Shown: positions 18,047-29,256, counted from the stretch's first letter. The stretch is 64,000 nucleotides of DNA from Pantoea agglomerans (GCF_021397715.1 NZ_CP090207.1:1116001-1180000), one strand, 5' to 3'. Numbers and translations are program-made. The notes: generated by a model not told the origin, from the letters alone.

Positions 18047-18191
18047 AACAACCTCATCTCAGTGATCTGTGCTGTCAGTGTCGGGCAATGCGGGCGCCAT
18101 CTCAAGAGAAGCGTTGATTAAATGCGAGCATTGATATGAAATTGCGCAGCGTTACAAAACAACTCCTCTGGGACACGGTGAAGGATTTACC

Positions 18192-21100
18192 ATGAAAAAA
18201 CGCATTAACCCATGGCTGTTCAGCTTGCTGATCGGCGGCTCTCTGCTGGCAACCGCGGCCACTCCGGTTTTATCGGTCAGCGCGGCGGAAACCGCTGCCA
18301 CCCAACAGGTCAGCAAGCCACTTGCGCTACTCGACCTCTCTGAGCTTCAGCTCGATGGCGCAGCCGCGCTGGTGTTAACCTTCAATCAGCCGCTGGATGA
18401 TAAGCAGGATCTGACGCAAAAAGTCAGGCTGATCGATGATAAACAGGGTCAGGTTGACGGCGCCTGGGAGCTGTCAGAGAACCGCAAAGCGCTGCGCTTT
18501 CGCCATCCGGAGCCGTCACGTCAGTTTACCGTGACGCTGGAGCCGGGATTACGCGCCGCCAGCGGTGAGACGCTGCCTGCCGGCATCAGTAAAAAAGTGA
18601 CAACCCGTGATATCGAACCGATGGTGGGCTTTGCCAGCCGTGGCTCGCTGCTGCCGCTGCGTCTCTCTCAGGGTTTGCCGGTACTGGCACTGAATGTCGA
18701 TCAGGTTGATGTGGATTTTTTCCGGATAAAAAACGCGGGCCTGGCGGAATTTCTCTCGCAGTGGAACTACGGCAACAACCTCTCCAGCTGGCAGTCTCAG
18801 GAGTTGCTGAAAAGCAGCCAGCTGGTCTATTCCGGACGTTTTGAGCTCAACCCGGCGCGTAACACGCGTGAAAAGCTGCAACTGCCGATGCGTGATATTT
18901 CCGCACTTCAGCAACCGGGTGTCTATCTGGCGGTAATGAAGCAGGCCGGTACTTATCGCTACAGTCAGCCTGCCACGCTTTTCACTCTGAGTGATATCGG
19001 CCTGTCACTGCATCGCTTCCCGACCCAATTCGAACTGTTCGCTCAGAGTCTGGCAAACGGCCAGCCGCTTTCCGGAGTCAGCGTCAGGTTACTGGATGAG
19101 AAAGGACAGGTGCTGCAAAGCGGCACCATCGACAGTAGCGGTCATCTGCGCCTGAAGGCGGATGAAAAAGGGAAGCTGCTGCTGGCAGTGCAGGGTGAGC
19201 AGACCTCGATGATCGATCTGTCACGTCCGGCGCTGGATTTGGCCGAATTTCCGGTTGCCGGGCCGCAGGGCTATGACAAACAACTGTTTGTCTTTGGCCC
19301 GCGCGATATCTACCGACCTGGCGAAACGGTCATCGTTAATGCGCTGCTTCGTGATGCTGACGGACGCCCGTTGCCCGCGCAGCCGATTAAAGCGGAGCTG
19401 GTGCAGCCCGATGGCCAGGTGATGCAGACTTTTGTCTGGCAGCCTGACGCCGGATTCTACCAGCAGCGACTGTCGCTGCCCGCATCTGCCATGACCGGCG
19501 ACTGGATGCTGCGGCTCAATACCGGCGATAACCTCAAGCGCCAGTGGCATTTCCACGTCGAAGATTTTCTGCCGGAACGCATGGCGTTAACCCTGAAAAA
19601 CGATCCCCAGCCACAGCCTGCTGATGCCCGTGTTGAGTTCGGTATTGAGGGACGCTATCTCTATGGCGCACCTGCCGCGGGTAACACGTTACAGGGACAA
19701 CTCTATCTGCGACCGGCACGCGAGGCGGTGGCTGCTTTGCCGGGCTACCAGTTTGGTGACATTACCGAAGAAGGTCTGAAGCGCACGCTGGATGAGGTGG
19801 ATCTCAGGCTTGATGCCCAGGGTAAAGCGCAGCTTGAGGTAGAGAATCAGTGGGATCAGCTGCACTCCCCGCTCAATCTGATCCTGCAGGCCAGCCTGCT
19901 TGAAACCGGCGGACGTCCGGTTACCCGTCGTGCCACTCAGGCCATCTGGCCGGCAGAAGCCCTGCCGGGTATCCGGCCGCTGTTCGGTAATAAAGCGGTT
20001 TATGACTACCGCAGTGACAGCTATCACGATGAGCCTACCGTGCCGGAACAGAGTCTGGCCGAATTCGACATTGTCTATGCCAACAGTCAGGGCAAAAAAC
20101 TGGCGGCAGATAAGCTGGAAGTGCGCCTGATTCGCGAACGCCGTGATTACTACTGGAGTTTCTCTGACAGCGAAGGCTGGCAGGCGCGGTACGGCGACAA
20201 GGATCTGCAGGAAGATGAACGCGCCATCTCTGTCCCGGCTGACGGCAGTACTAAAGTCAGCTTCCCGGTCGAGTGGGGCCACTACCGGCTGGAAGTGCAG
20301 GCGGGCGAAAAGATCGTCAGCAGCGTGCGGTTCCAGGCGGGTTATGACTGGCAGGATAACACCAATGGCACGGGCGCGTTGCGCCCGGATCAGGTGAGAC
20401 TGAAGCTGGATAAAGCCGCTTACCAGCCGGGCGACACCGTGCATCTGCAGGTGGATTCACCGGCGGCCGGTAAAGGCTACCTGATGGTGGAGTCGAGCAG
20501 CGGCACCCTCTGGTGGCAACCGCTGACTGTTCCGCAGGGCGGCACAACGGTGGATGTGCCCGTGGCTGAGAGCTGGCAGCGTCACGATCTCTACTTCAGC
20601 GCCATCGTGGTGCGTGACGGTGATAAGGTCAGTGGCGCAACGCCAAAACGCGCGGTGGGGCTGTTGCATCTGCCGATGGCGACGGAGGCGCGCCGCTTAA
20701 ATCTGACGCTGGATGCGCCCGATAAAATCCGTCCCGAACAAAACCTGACGGTAAAAGTTCACGCCAGTCGTGACGGTGGCCCGCTGCCAGAAAAAGTGAA
20801 TGTGCTGCTGTCAGCGGTGGATAGCGGTGTTCTGAGCGTGACAGATTTTAAAACGCCCGATCCGTGGCAGGCGTTCTTTGGCCGTAAACGCTACAACGTC
20901 GATCAGTATGACGTCTTTGGTCAGCTGATCGAAGGCGGTGGCCGGCTGGCGGCGCTGCGTTTTGGTGGCGATGGCGAAGATGAATCGATGACGCGCGGCG
21001 GCAAAAAGCCGGTGACGCACGTCAATATCGTGGCGCAGCAGTTACAGGCGGTGACGCTGGATAAAGAGGGCAACGGATCGATTACGCTGCCGATCCCGGC

Positions 21101-23087
21101 CTTTAACGGCGAACTGCGGCTGATGACTCAGGCCTGGAGCGACGACAGCTTCGGCGCGGCAGAGCGCAAACTGGTGGTCGCGGCACCGCTGATCAGCGAA
21201 CTGGCCACTCCACGTTTCCTTGCCAGCGGCGACACGGCATCACTGGCGCTGGATATCACTAACCTGACGGAGCTGCCGCAAACCCTGAAAGTAGATCTGA
21301 GCAGCAGTGGTTTAGTGGATCTGACCAGTGCTGCCAGCCAGAGCGTGACGCTGGCTAAAGGCGCACGCACCACAGTGCAGATTCCGGTCACCGCGAAAAC
21401 CGGCTTTGGTGACGGTGAGGTCACCGTGCAGATTTCCGGTCTGAATCTGCCGGGTGAGCAGGTGAAGCCCAGCAAACAGCAGTGGAAAATCGGTGTCCGG
21501 CCACCTTATCCGGCCCGGACGCTGAATTTCGATGCCGTGATCAATCCCGATCAGCCGTGGCAGGTCGCGGCAGCCGCTTTCACCGGGCTGGAGGCTCAGA
21601 CCCTGAGTGGACAGCTGACGCTGAGCAATCGCCCGCCGCTGAACATCGCCAGCTATATCAGTGCGCTTTACACCTATCCCTACGGCTGTCTGGAACAGAC
21701 CAGCAGCGGCCTCTGGCCTTCTCTCTACACCAGCCATGCCGGGCTGACGGCCATGGGGATAAAAACCAGCAGTGATGAGGCGCGCCGGGCCGCAGTCAAC
21801 ACCGGCATTGCCCGTCTGGCGGGCATGCAGCGGGCCAACGGTAGCTTCGGGCTGTGGGATAAACAGAGTGAAGAGGAGTTCTGGCTGACGCCTTACGTGA
21901 CGGACTTCCTGCTGCGCGCCAGCGAGGCGGGCTATGCGCTGCCGGATAACGTGGTTGATCGCGCTAACGCCCGGCTGCTGCGCTATCTGCAGGATCCCGC
22001 GCAGATCAGCGGTGGCAGCAGCGATAATAACGCCGCGCTGCAGTTCAGCGTTCAGGCTTACGCCGGACTGGTGCTGGCGCGTCAGCAGCGCGCGCCTCTG
22101 GGTGCGCTGCGCGTCTTGTATGAAAAACGGGACAAATCCCGCTCCGGCCTGGCGCTGATGCAGCTTGGCGTGGCGCTGAAGCTGATGGGTGACGGGCAAC
22201 GTTCACAGCTGGCGATCATGCAGGGTGCCAGCCTGACGCGCTCAGATAAAGAGTGGTTTGGCGACTATGGCAGCAGGGTGCGCGATCAGGGAATGATGAT
22301 AGCCCTGTTAGCAGAAAATCAACTGCAGCCTGATTTGCAGAATAGTCTGCTGCTGTCGCTGTCAAAAGAGGTTAACGGCAAACGCTGGTTCTCGACCCAG
22401 GAAAATAATGCGCTCTATCTTGCGGCCCATACTCTGCAGCGTGCGCAGGGCAGAAACTGGCAGGCGATACTGACGGGCGATCCACAGCCGCTGCAGGGCG
22501 ATGCACCGCTGAATAAAGGGCTGGCGGCTGAGCGACTGTTGCAGGGCTTAGCCATCAGTAATCCGGGCAGTGCGCCGCTGTATGGTCGTCTCGATGTCAC
22601 CGGTTATCCACTGACCGCACCACAGCCGGAAAGCAATGTGCTCGGAATAAAACGTGAATACTTTACTCTGGATGGCAAAGCCGCCGATCTCAGCAGGCTG
22701 CGCAGTGGTGAGTTACTGGTAGTGCGTCTGACCGTTTCGTCGACGCGCAACATCAAAGATGCGCTGGTGGTGGATCTGCTGCCTGCCGGGCTGGAGCTGG
22801 AAAACCAGAATCTGGCCGACAGCAGCGCCAGCCTCGGCGACAGTGCGGACGCGCTGAAGGAGAGCATGGGTGATATGCAGCAGGCTGACATTAAGCACAT
22901 TGAGTTCCGTGACGATCGCTTTGTGGCGGCACTGGCGGTGGATACTTATCGTCCCGCCACGCTGATCTATCTGGCGCGGGCAGTCACACCGGGTCGCTAC
23001 CTGATGCCGCCGCCGCAGGTCGAGTCGATGTATGTGCCGGAGTGGCGCGCCACTGGCAGCACGCCATCGCAGCTGCAAATCCAGTAA
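18192..23087 (+). CDS. yfhM: Bacterial alpha-2-macroglobulin YfhM, without lipobox
   Basis: 1631 residues (E. coli YfhM 1653). A periplasmic protease trap whose thioester CLEQ is intact (Cys1166, codon 21687, in YPYGCLEQTSSG). MG domains run from the N-terminus, the bait region lies near 900-960 and a thioester/TED domain spans about 1100-1400. Unlike E. coli, the signal peptide (MKKRINPWLFSLLIGG...SVSA) has no Cys after the hydrophobic core; the best cleavage site is SVSA before AET. So it may be soluble in the periplasm instead of lipid-anchored. Directly followed by pbpC, its usual partner, with adjacent stop and start codons. The proposed task is to protect cells when the wall is breached. 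Confidence 0.95.
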   Translation: MKKRINPWLFSLLIGGSLLATAATPVLSVSAAETAATQQVSKPLALLDLSELQLDGAAALVLTFNQPLDDKQDLTQKVRLIDDKQGQVDGAWELSENRKALRFRHPEPSRQFTVTLEPGLRAASGETLPAGISKKVTTRDIEPMVGFASRGSLLPLRLSQGLPVLALNVDQVDVDFFRIKNAGLAEFLSQWNYGNNLSSWQSQELLKSSQLVYSGRFELNPARNTREKLQLPMRDISALQQPGVYLAVMKQAGTYRYSQPATLFTLSDIGLSLHRFPTQFELFAQSLANGQPLSGVSVRLLDEKGQVLQSGTIDSSGHLRLKADEKGKLLLAVQGEQTSMIDLSRPALDLAEFPVAGPQGYDKQLFVFGPRDIYRPGETVIVNALLRDADGRPLPAQPIKAELVQPDGQVMQTFVWQPDAGFYQQRLSLPASAMTGDWMLRLNTGDNLKRQWHFHVEDFLPERMALTLKNDPQPQPADARVEFGIEGRYLYGAPAAGNTLQGQLYLRPAREAVAALPGYQFGDITEEGLKRTLDEVDLRLDAQGKAQLEVENQWDQLHSPLNLILQASLLETGGRPVTRRATQAIWPAEALPGIRPLFGNKAVYDYRSDSYHDEPTVPEQSLAEFDIVYANSQGKKLAADKLEVRLIRERRDYYWSFSDSEGWQARYGDKDLQEDERAISVPADGSTKVSFPVEWGHYRLEVQAGEKIVSSVRFQAGYDWQDNTNGTGALRPDQVRLKLDKAAYQPGDTVHLQVDSPAAGKGYLMVESSSGTLWWQPLTVPQGGTTVDVPVAESWQRHDLYFSAIVVRDGDKVSGATPKRAVGLLHLPMATEARRLNLTLDAPDKIRPEQNLTVKVHASRDGGPLPEKVNVLLSAVDSGVLSVTDFKTPDPWQAFFGRKRYNVDQYDVFGQLIEGGGRLAALRFGGDGEDESMTRGGKKPVTHVNIVAQQLQAVTLDKEGNGSITLPIPAFNGELRLMTQAWSDDSFGAAERKLVVAAPLISELATPRFLASGDTASLALDITNLTELPQTLKVDLSSSGLVDLTSAASQSVTLAKGARTTVQIPVTAKTGFGDGEVTVQISGLNLPGEQVKPSKQQWKIGVRPPYPARTLNFDAVINPDQPWQVAAAAFTGLEAQTLSGQLTLSNRPPLNIASYISALYTYPYGCLEQTSSGLWPSLYTSHAGLTAMGIKTSSDEARRAAVNTGIARLAGMQRANGSFGLWDKQSEEEFWLTPYVTDFLLRASEAGYALPDNVVDRANARLLRYLQDPAQISGGSSDNNAALQFSVQAYAGLVLARQQRAPLGALRVLYEKRDKSRSGLALMQLGVALKLMGDGQRSQLAIMQGASLTRSDKEWFGDYGSRVRDQGMMIALLAENQLQPDLQNSLLLSLSKEVNGKRWFSTQENNALYLAAHTLQRAQGRNWQAILTGDPQPLQGDAPLNKGLAAERLLQGLAISNPGSAPLYGRLDVTGYPLTAPQPESNVLGIKREYFTLDGKAADLSRLRSGELLVVRLTVSSTRNIKDALVVDLLPAGLELENQNLADSSASLGDSADALKESMGDMQQADIKHIEFRDDRFVAALAVDTYRPATLIYLARAVTPGRYLMPPPQVESMYVPEWRATGSTPSQLQIQ

Positions 23088-25427
23088 GTGACGTCAGGCG
23101 TGATTAACATCGGCACTATTAAAAAGCGGTGGCTCGCGCTGCCGCTTTTTTTTCTGGCACTGTGGCTGGCGACGTGGGGACTGGATCGGCTGTTCCCGTT
23201 GCCGCTTAAACAGGTCCAGCCTGCGCGGGTGATTGTTGCCAGCGACGGTACGCCATTGTGGCGTTTTGCTGACAGCCGGGGGATCTGGCGCTATCCGGTG
23301 ACGCCAGAGGAGGTGGCTCCGGCCTATCTGCAGGCGCTGCTGACCTATGAAGATCGCTGGTTCTGGTATCACCCCGGCATCAATCCACTGGCTCTGCTGC
23401 GCGCCGCCTGGCAGGATCTGCGTCATCAGAGCGTGATCTCTGGCGGCAGCACCCTGACCATGCAGGTGGCACGCCTTATTGACCCGCAACCCCGTACGCT
23501 GCGCGGCAAGCTGATTCAGGCGTGGCGTGCGCTGCAGCTGGAGTGGCATCTTTCCAAACGTGACATTCTGACGCTCTACCTTAACCGCGCGCCCTTTGGC
23601 GGCACGCTGGAAGGGGTAGGTGCGGCCAGCTGGAGCTGGCTGGGAAAAGCACCGTCGCAATTGACGCGCGGTGAGGCGGCGCTGCTGGCGGTTTTACCGC
23701 AGGCACCCAGCCGTCTGCGGCCCGATCGCTGGCCGGAGCGGGCGGAAGCCGCCCGTAATAAAGTGCTGGATAGGCTGGCGCAATACCGCATCTGGTCCCC
23801 TGAACAGGTGGCGGAGATTCGTCAGGAACCGGTCTGGTTGCCGCCGCGCCAGATGCCGCAGATGGCGCCATTGCTGGCCCGGCGTATGCTGTCGATCAGC
23901 CGCAGCGATAAGATTGTCTCCACGCTCGACCCTTCTTTGCAGCGTGATCTGGAAAGTCTGGCGCTGAATGTAAAAAATCAGCTTCCGCCGCGCACCTCGC
24001 TGGCGATGCTGGTAGTGGATCACACCACCATGGCGGTGCGTGGCTACGTCGGCTCGGCTGACTTTACCGATGACAGCCGTTTTGGACATGTAGATATGAT
24101 CGCCAGCGTGCGTTCGCCTGGCTCGGTGTTAAAACCCTTTATTTACGGCATGGCGCTGGACGAGGGGCTGATCCATGCCGAATCGCTGCTGCAGGATGTG
24201 CCGCGTCGCTTTGGTGATTACCGGCCAGGTAACTTTGACACCGGTTTTCACGGCCCGGTCAGCGCCAGCGAGGCGCTGGTGCGATCCCTGAATCTGCCCG
24301 CCGTCCAGTTACTGGAGGCGCTGGGGCCGAAAAATGCGGCGGCACGTCTGCGCAATGTGGGCCTGAACTTACGTTTTCCGCCCGGCGCTGAACCTAATCT
24401 TTCGTTAATTCTTGGCGGCACCGGGGCGCGCATGGATGAGATCGTGGCCGCCTACAGCGCCTTTGCCCGCCACGGCAATGCCGCTGCGCTGCGCTGGACG
24501 CCCGATCAACCCTTGCAACAGCGGCGGCTGCTGTCGCCGGAAGCAGCGTGGATTGTCCGGCGTATCCTGGCCGGTGAAGCGCAGCCGGCAGGCAATGGCC
24601 GCGTACCCGACGTGGTGCCTCTGGCCTGGAAAACCGGCACCAGTTACGGCTATCGCGATGCCTGGTCGGTGGGAATCAATCCCCGTTATCTGATTGGCGT
24701 CTGGGTCGGGCGACCGGATGCGACTCCGGTGGCCGGGCAGTTTGGTTTTGCCTCTGCTGTGCCCGTCATGAACCAGATCAACAGTGTGCTGATGAGCCGC
24801 CTCGGCAGGCGTGACGTGCCGGTTGATCCGCGTCCGGCCTCGGTAACGGTAGCCACTATTTGCTGGCCTGGCGGTCAGCCGCTGCCCGCCGGAGACGAGA
24901 ATTGCCGCCAGCGGCGGCAAAGCTGGGTCGCCGCGAATACGCTGCCGCCAACCCTGCTGGCGCCTGGCCAGGAGAGCCTCAGCGGGTTGCGCATCGGCTA
25001 CTGGCAGAATGCGCAGGGACTGCGTGTGGCAGCAGATTGCCCCAACGCCACCCGTCACGAGCGGCTGGTCTGGCCGCTGCCGCTGGAAGCCTGGCTACCG
25101 CCTCATGAACGGCGGGCGCAACGCTTACCGCCTGTTGATACCCATTGTCCGCCGTTACAGCAGGGCAGCAGCGCACCGCTGATCGTCACCGGCGTGACTG
25201 AGCGGCAGATCGTCAAGCCGCTGCCAGGCAACGGCTCGCTGGTGATCCCGGTGGCGGTTCAGGGAGGGCAGGGCGAACAGCGCTGGTGGTTCCTGAATGG
25301 CGAGCCTCTGATGACGCAAAACGCCGCGGATCATCTGTCGCTGCATCTTGATCATCCAGGAGATTATCAGCTGGTGGTGATGGATGAAGAGGGGCAGCTC
25401 GCCTCCGTCAGCTTCAGCCGGCTGTGA
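23088..25427 (+). CDS. pbpC: Penicillin-binding protein 1C PbpC
   Basis: 779 residues (E. coli 770). Bifunctional peptidoglycan synthase of the inner membrane. An N-terminal anchor (about 14-32) is followed by a glycosyltransferase (family 51) domain with the catalytic Glu in YEDRWFWYHPG. The transpeptidase domain has SPGSVLKPF (SxxK), SLN and KTGTSYG. A C-terminal domain typical of PBP1C ends the protein. There is no ATG; GTG 23088 touches the yfhM stop and GTG 23100 is the alternative, both with weak ribosome sites, consistent with translational coupling to yfhM. Confidence 0.93.
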   Translation: MTSGVINIGTIKKRWLALPLFFLALWLATWGLDRLFPLPLKQVQPARVIVASDGTPLWRFADSRGIWRYPVTPEEVAPAYLQALLTYEDRWFWYHPGINPLALLRAAWQDLRHQSVISGGSTLTMQVARLIDPQPRTLRGKLIQAWRALQLEWHLSKRDILTLYLNRAPFGGTLEGVGAASWSWLGKAPSQLTRGEAALLAVLPQAPSRLRPDRWPERAEAARNKVLDRLAQYRIWSPEQVAEIRQEPVWLPPRQMPQMAPLLARRMLSISRSDKIVSTLDPSLQRDLESLALNVKNQLPPRTSLAMLVVDHTTMAVRGYVGSADFTDDSRFGHVDMIASVRSPGSVLKPFIYGMALDEGLIHAESLLQDVPRRFGDYRPGNFDTGFHGPVSASEALVRSLNLPAVQLLEALGPKNAAARLRNVGLNLRFPPGAEPNLSLILGGTGARMDEIVAAYSAFARHGNAAALRWTPDQPLQQRRLLSPEAAWIVRRILAGEAQPAGNGRVPDVVPLAWKTGTSYGYRDAWSVGINPRYLIGVWVGRPDATPVAGQFGFASAVPVMNQINSVLMSRLGRRDVPVDPRPASVTVATICWPGGQPLPAGDENCRQRRQSWVAANTLPPTLLAPGQESLSGLRIGYWQNAQGLRVAADCPNATRHERLVWPLPLEAWLPPHERRAQRLPPVDTHCPPLQQGSSAPLIVTGVTERQIVKPLPGNGSLVIPVAVQGGQGEQRWWFLNGEPLMTQNAADHLSLHLDHPGDYQLVVMDEEGQLASVSFSRL

Positions 25428-25602
25428 TGGTTTTTTGCGCTAAATCAGAGTTGCGACCGCTTTGCTCCGATTCAGATCAAGATTTTTCAATAAATTGCGG
25501 ATCTCTGATAGGCAACGCCAGGCTCTGCCCCTATAATCGGCGCCGTTTCTTAGCCGGGGCGTGCGCCTCCGGTTTCTTCAGGACGTCAAGACAGAGGTCA
25601 AC

Positions 25603-26034
25603 ATGGCAATCGAACGTACTTTTTCTATCATCAAGCCAAACGCCGTCGCTAAAAACGTGATCGGTGCCATCTACAACCGTTTTGAAAGCGCAGGCTTCAA
25701 AATCGTTGGCGCAAAAATGCTGCAGCTGAGCAAAGAGCAGGCTGAAGGTTTCTACGCTGAGCATCAGGGCAAGCCATTCTTCGACGGTCTGGTTGAATTT
25801 ATGACCTCTGGCCCGGTTGTGGTTTCTGTGCTGGAAGGTGAAAACGCCGTTCAGCGTCACCGTGACCTGATGGGTGCCACTAACCCGGCAAACGCGCTGG
25901 CTGGCACGCTGCGTGCTGACTACGCTGACAGCTTCACCGAGAACGCGACCCACGGTTCAGATTCTGCAGAATCTGCTGCCCGTGAAATCGCTTACTTCTT
26001 CGGCGAAAACGAAATCTGCCCGCGTACCCGTTAA
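25603..26034 (+). CDS. ndk: Nucleoside diphosphate kinase Ndk
   Basis: 143 residues, exactly the E. coli length. It equalises NTP/dNTP pools by ping-pong phosphotransfer through His117, which is present in [11 protein letters not shown] 25603 yields [18 protein letters not shown], the canonical start; upstream in-frame starts would lie in the leader. A TATAAT hexamer at 25532-25537 is a likely -10 element, though I see no good -35. Followed by a terminator. Confidence 0.97.
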   Translation: MAIERTFSIIKPNAVAKNVIGAIYNRFESAGFKIVGAKMLQLSKEQAEGFYAEHQGKPFFDGLVEFMTSGPVVVSVLEGENAVQRHRDLMGATNPANALAGTLRADYADSFTENATHGSDSAESAAREIAYFFGENEICPRTR

Positions 26035-26125
26035 TCGCCTGGCGATAAACCACCGGCTGACTTTACAAAAATCTGCCTGAGGGAGGCGACTCCTGCCTGT
26101 TATCAGGCCGCAGATGTTGTACAAT

Positions 26126-26168
26126 ATTGCGCCTTCATTGACTCCGCTTAATGAAGGCGCAATTTTTT
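26126..26168 (+). terminator. Strong terminator between ndk and rlmN
   Basis: A 14-bp perfect stem ATTGCGCCTTCATT/AATGAAGGCGCAAT (26126-26139 with 26150-26163) with a 10-base loop and six T. Confidence 0.9.
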
Positions 26169-26219
26169 ACCTATTCCTGAACAGCGCCATAACGTGTAAC
26201 AACGAGGCCAGAGAACATT

Positions 26220-27389
26220 ATGTCTGAACAGATTGTGACGCCCGCGTCCGCATCCCCAATTGCCGTTTCCCCCAAGAGCCAAAAAATTAACCTGCTGGAT
26301 CTCAACCGTCAGCAGATGCGCGAATTTTTCCTGTCGCTCGGTGAAAAGCCGTTCCGCGCTGACCAGGTCATGAAGTGGATCTATCACTACTGCTGCGATG
26401 ATTTCGAGCAGATGACCGACATCAACAAAAAGCTGCGCACCCGGCTGATGGAGCTGACCGAAATCCGCGCGCCGGAAGTGGCGGAAGAGATGCGATCCAC
26501 CGATGGCACCATTAAATGGGCGATTCGCGTGGGCGATCAGCTGGTTGAAACCGTCTATATTCCGGAAGGCGACCGCGCCACGCTGTGTGTCTCGTCGCAG
26601 GTGGGCTGCGCGCTGGAGTGTAAATTCTGTTCGACTGCGCAGCAGGGCTTTAACCGTAACCTGCGGGTATCGGAAATCATTGGTCAGGTATGGCGCGCGG
26701 CGAAGATTGTTGGTGCAGCCAAAATTACCGGCCAGCGTCCGATCACCAACGTGGTGATGATGGGCATGGGCGAACCTCTGCTCAACCTGAACAACGTCGT
26801 GCCGGCGATGGAGATCATGCTGGATGACTTCGGTTTTGGTTTATCGAAGCGTCGCGTGACCCTTTCGACCTCCGGCGTAGTACCGGCGCTCGACAAACTG
26901 GGCGATATGATTGACGTTGCGCTGGCGATCTCGCTGCACGCCCCCAATGACAAACTGCGTGACGATATCGTCCCGATCAACAAAAAATATAATATCGAAA
27001 CCTTCCTGGCCGCGGTTAAACGCTACATCGGGAAGTCGAATGCCAATCAGGGGCGCGTCACTATCGAGTACGTCTTGCTGGATCATGTGAACGACAGCAC
27101 TGACGATGCGCATGAGCTTGCCGCCTTACTGAAAGAGACGCCGTGCAAAATCAACCTGATTCCGTGGAACCCCTTCCCGGGCGCACCTTATGGCCGCAGC
27201 TCTAACAGCCGCATCGATCGCTTCTCCAAGGTGCTGATGGACTACGGTTTCACCACCATCGTGCGTAAAACCCGTGGTGATGATATTGATGCCGCCTGTG
27301 GTCAGCTGGCGGGCGAAGTGATCGACCGCACCAAGCGGACGATGCGGAAAAAAATGGCTGGTGAAGCGATATCTGTGAAGGCGCTCTGA
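26220..27389 (+). CDS. rlmN: Dual-specificity RNA methyltransferase RlmN
   Basis: 389 residues (E. coli 384). A radical-SAM enzyme that makes 2-methyladenosine at 23S rRNA A2503 and tRNA A37. The [4Fe-4S] ligands are C130, C134 and C137 (CALECKFC). The two mechanistic cysteines are C123 (LCVSS) and C360 (DAACGQLAG), corresponding to E. coli C118 and C355. It therefore needs Fe-S clusters in a cell whose isc operon is reduced. It begins the rlmN-pilF-rodZ-ispG-hisS-yfgM-bamB-der series. Confidence 0.97.
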   Translation: MSEQIVTPASASPIAVSPKSQKINLLDLNRQQMREFFLSLGEKPFRADQVMKWIYHYCCDDFEQMTDINKKLRTRLMELTEIRAPEVAEEMRSTDGTIKWAIRVGDQLVETVYIPEGDRATLCVSSQVGCALECKFCSTAQQGFNRNLRVSEIIGQVWRAAKIVGAAKITGQRPITNVVMMGMGEPLLNLNNVVPAMEIMLDDFGFGLSKRRVTLSTSGVVPALDKLGDMIDVALAISLHAPNDKLRDDIVPINKKYNIETFLAAVKRYIGKSNANQGRVTIEYVLLDHVNDSTDDAHELAALLKETPCKINLIPWNPFPGAPYGRSSNSRIDRFSKVLMDYGFTTIVRKTRGDDIDAACGQLAGEVIDRTKRTMRKKMAGEAISVKAL

Positions 27390-27457
27390 AACCGTGACCG
27401 TTAACGTTTCCTGAGGGTGTGACGCGTGGCAGGCTTAACGCTGCTAACGTCAACCCA

Positions 27458-28204
27458 ATGGAAACGATGATGCGTAAGGGATTACCTGTGGCTTTACTGG
27501 CCCTGTTTGTTGTAAGCGGGTGTGTCAGCCACACTCAGCAACCCGGTGCGGCAGAAGTGCGTCTACAGTTAGGTATGCATTACCTGGCGAGCGGTGATGA
27601 AGAAGCCGCTGAGCGTAATTTCCTGCGAGCGCAGGCGGCGGCACCGGATGATTATCGGATATCACTGGCGCTGGCCCGGCTGGCGCAAATGCAGGGTAAT
27701 CGAGCTGCCGCACAGGCCCATTACCAGCTGGCACAACAGCAGGCCCCGCAGAATGGTTTTGTCGCTAACAATTACGGTGCGTTTCTTTGCACTTTAAGGC
27801 AGTATGGCGAAGCGCATCAACAGTTTAGTCGGGCAGGCGATGCGCAGCAGGTTGATGCCCGCATCGATGCGCTTGAACTGGCGGGATTTTGTTATCTGCA
27901 GGCAGGCGAGTTTGCCACGGCACGGCGTGCATTACAGCAGGCGCTGGAGTCCGACGATCGCAAAGCCGGATCGGTGCTGAGTGAAGCTGAAAAGCTGCTG
28001 GCTGAAAACCAGCTGACCAGCGCGCAGATTTTGCTCGAGATTTACCAGCAACAGCGGCCCGAAACGGCACGCAGTCTGGCGTTACACTTACGTTTCGCCG
28101 CGCTACAGGGGAATGCCGCTGACGTTTCACGTTATGGCGACCGGTTAGCGCGACGTTTTCCGCAATCGATACAGTACCAGCGTTATTTAGCTAATGAATA
28201 CTGA
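27458..28204 (+). CDS. pilF: PilF/PilW-like TPR lipoprotein
   Basis: About 248 residues from ATG 27458; ATG 27467 or 27470 are equally possible and keep the lipoprotein signal, which ends in FVVSGC. The mature part is a row of TPR-like helix pairs (for example [21 protein letters not shown], then [21 protein letters not shown]). PilF in Pseudomonas supports secretin assembly for type IV pili; in enterobacteria the gene is retained next to rlmN and rodZ but its role is unclear. Its end overlaps the rodZ start by 11 bp. Confidence 0.85.
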   Translation: METMMRKGLPVALLALFVVSGCVSHTQQPGAAEVRLQLGMHYLASGDEEAAERNFLRAQAAAPDDYRISLALARLAQMQGNRAAAQAHYQLAQQQAPQNGFVANNYGAFLCTLRQYGEAHQQFSRAGDAQQVDARIDALELAGFCYLQAGEFATARRALQQALESDDRKAGSVLSEAEKLLAENQLTSAQILLEIYQQQRPETARSLALHLRFAALQGNAADVSRYGDRLARRFPQSIQYQRYLANEY

Positions 28205-29219
28205 AGCCACTCAAGAGAACTCTGCAGTACATTCAACAGGTGAACGCCTGCGTCTGGCCCGTGAGCAGATGGGGCTGACGCAGCAGAACGTCGCTGAACG
28301 CCTGTGTCTGAAACTTTCTACCGTGCGTGACATTGAGGAAGATAAGTCGCCAGCCGATTTAGCCTCTACCTTTCTGCGCGGCTACATTCGCTCCTACGCC
28401 CGACTGGTGCATATTCCTGAAGAGGAACTGCTGCCAATGATGGCGAAACAGACGCCGGTTCGTGCAGCAAAAATCGAACCGATGCAAAGTTTCTCTTTGG
28501 GTAAGCGCCGCAAAAAGCGTGACGGCTGGTTGATGATTTTCACCTGGCTGGTGCTGTTTGTGGTGGTTGGCCTGACGGGCGCCTGGTGGTGGCAGAATCA
28601 TAAAGCCTCACAGGATGATCTGGTGTCGATGGCCGACCAGAATGGCAGCAGTGGTGATGGTCAGTCTATTCCGCTGGGTGAATCCAGCGGTGACAGCACT
28701 ACCCCAGCCGCACCCGATGAAAGTAACAATGTGCCGCTGGCGGCTGACAACAGCGCCGCCAGCGTACCAGCCAGTGCGGCTCCGGCCGCCAGTGCCAGCA
28801 ATAGCAATACCGCGCCTGCAGCGCAGCCGGACAACAGCAACAATGCGGTGGTTTCACCCAGCCAGGCACCGGTAGACAATACCGCTGCCGCGCCAGCGGC
28901 AACCCCCAACAGTGCCAGCACCGCACCGCAGATGCCGGTGGGCGCAGCGGCAGTCAGTGAACCGGCTACCGATCCGAATGCAGTGGTGATGACCTTTAAC
29001 GCCGACTGCTGGCTGGAAGTGAGTGATGCGACCGGTAAAAAACTGTTCAGCGGCCTGCAGCGTAGCGGTGGTAAACTCAGTCTCGCAGGAACCGCTCCGT
29101 ATCGTCTGAAAATTGGCGCTCCTTCCGCGGTTCAGGTGCAATATCAGAATCAGCCCGTTGATTTAAGTCGTTTTATCCGTAATAACCAGGTTGCTCGCCT
29201 GACGTTGGGTGCGCAATAA
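28194..29219 (+). CDS. rodZ: Cytoskeleton protein RodZ
   Basis: 341 residues (E. coli 337). A bitopic protein linking MreB to the elongasome. Residues 15-85 are an XRE-type HTH that binds MreB ([22 protein letters not shown]). A basic stretch (GKRRKKRDG) precedes the single membrane helix near 112-133. A low-complexity Ala/Pro/Ser/Asn linker (about 145-260) leads to a periplasmic beta domain of the DUF4115 type ([22 protein letters not shown]). It overlaps pilF by 11 bp. Confidence 0.95.
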   Translation: MNTEATQENSAVHSTGERLRLAREQMGLTQQNVAERLCLKLSTVRDIEEDKSPADLASTFLRGYIRSYARLVHIPEEELLPMMAKQTPVRAAKIEPMQSFSLGKRRKKRDGWLMIFTWLVLFVVVGLTGAWWWQNHKASQDDLVSMADQNGSSGDGQSIPLGESSGDSTTPAAPDESNNVPLAADNSAASVPASAAPAASASNSNTAPAAQPDNSNNAVVSPSQAPVDNTAAAPAATPNSASTAPQMPVGAAAVSEPATDPNAVVMTFNADCWLEVSDATGKKLFSGLQRSGGKLSLAGTAPYRLKIGAPSAVQVQYQNQPVDLSRFIRNNQVARLTLGAQ

Positions 29220-29256
29220 CAGCGTATCGCGTACCGGGCAATTGTGGAGAAGAAAT

